From positions 1-28,997 of the forward strand of contig CAUEBO010000035.1 in assembly GCA_958454405.1 (NCBI GenBank): a stretch of 28,997 bases of DNA. Direction: 5' to 3'. The DNA comes from an uncultured Eggerthellaceae bacterium (GTDB lineage: Bacteria > Actinomycetota > Coriobacteriia > Coriobacteriales > Eggerthellaceae). Below are positions 28,885 through 28,997 of the stretch, piece by piece. Made by a program: the position numbers and the translations under genes. The notes under the pieces were generated by a model. That model was not told the DNA's origin, did no database searches, and saw only the letters and a program-made list of their open reading frames with translations. Position 1 is the first letter of the stretch. Every line of letters begins with the position of its first letter.

Positions 28885-28997
28885 GGACTGTATCAAAAGC
28901 TCCCGAAACGCACGTTGGCGTTGACCATTCCGTAGGGCAAGGGCTCTGCCCTTGCCGTTTGCCTGGGAAACGTTGCTCGTCGTGTAGGGCAAGGGCA
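28885..28997. repeat. Intergenic repeat of unknown extent, cut by the window end
   Basis: GTAGGGCAAGGGC occurs at 28932-28944 and again at 28984-28996, a 52-base period. The first copy is also the left arm of a hairpin, GGCAAGGGC-TCT-GCCCTTGCC (28936-28956). It begins near GGGACTGTATCAAAAG, which has the look of an element end, but no transposase is visible. Confidence 0.5.

Noticed and set aside
28807..28992. Minus-strand small frame at the right edge
   Set aside because: It overlaps the terminator and the repeat, and no coding signal supports it.
1..28997. tRNA genes and CRISPR arrays
   Set aside because: No cloverleaf with a TTCGAnTC arm and no regularly spaced repeats were found on either strand by eye.

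Overview
The window is GC-rich chromosomal DNA from what looks like an anaerobic, high-GC Gram-positive of the Coriobacteriia (Eggerthellaceae; Eggerthella or Gordonibacter-like). That placement is an inference. It rests on the GC-rich coding style, ThyX in place of ThyA, oxygen-defence proteins typical of anaerobes (desulfoferrodoxin, flavoprotein-rubredoxin fusion), Ala/Glu-rich tails on ribosomal proteins L31 and S2, and a mix of cell-wall genes (murA, murJ, an LCP-family gene, lgt). No tRNA, rRNA, CRISPR array, phage or complete insertion sequence was found.

Left part (1-9.3 kb). A truncated DUF1385 gene and thyX run leftward. A SAM methyltransferase and a KamA-like radical SAM gene run rightward. 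The latter lacks the lysine-aminomutase PLP and substrate residues. A Fur-type box sits on the promoter of a flavin reductase-rubredoxin gene. A THEP1-like NTPase gene contains a near-perfect parS (ParB-binding) sequence. A DUF4213/DUF364 gene then leads into a complete siderophore/haem/cobalamin-type ABC importer (permease, ATPase, lipoprotein binding protein). The importer promoter carries repeated operator-like elements, and its first codons hold two overlapping palindromes. This region reads as an iron or metal-handling block.

Middle part (9.3-18.5 kb, all leftward). It holds rpmE with a long tail, rhamnulose-1-phosphate aldolase, desulfoferrodoxin, lgt, a zinc-ribbon protein, a cysteine-rich protein, an NFU scaffold, a degenerate LCP protein, murA, and the rpsB-tsf pair. 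A roughly 100-nt, strongly self-complementary element with a cUUCGg loop lies between murA and tsf. The rpsB and rpmE leaders both have clear hairpins.

Right part (18.5-29 kb). A LysR regulator faces a leftward three-gene cluster: flavin reductase, AEC-type transporter, flavodoxin. The same 15-bp T-N11-A box (13/15 identical) lies before the regulator and before the cluster, so this looks like a self-contained regulated redox/transport unit. Next come engB, nadK, and murJ with a long cytoplasmic tail carrying a repeated 10-residue motif. A 175-bp element bounded by perfect 28-bp inverted repeats follows, then map and a two-domain ferritin-like protein with a strong terminator. The window ends inside a repeat of unknown extent.

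Many promoters share an extended -10 of the form TGnTAnnAT with no obvious -35, which looks like the local promoter style. A second, smaller group has a proper -35 (rpsB, the importer, the rubredoxin gene).
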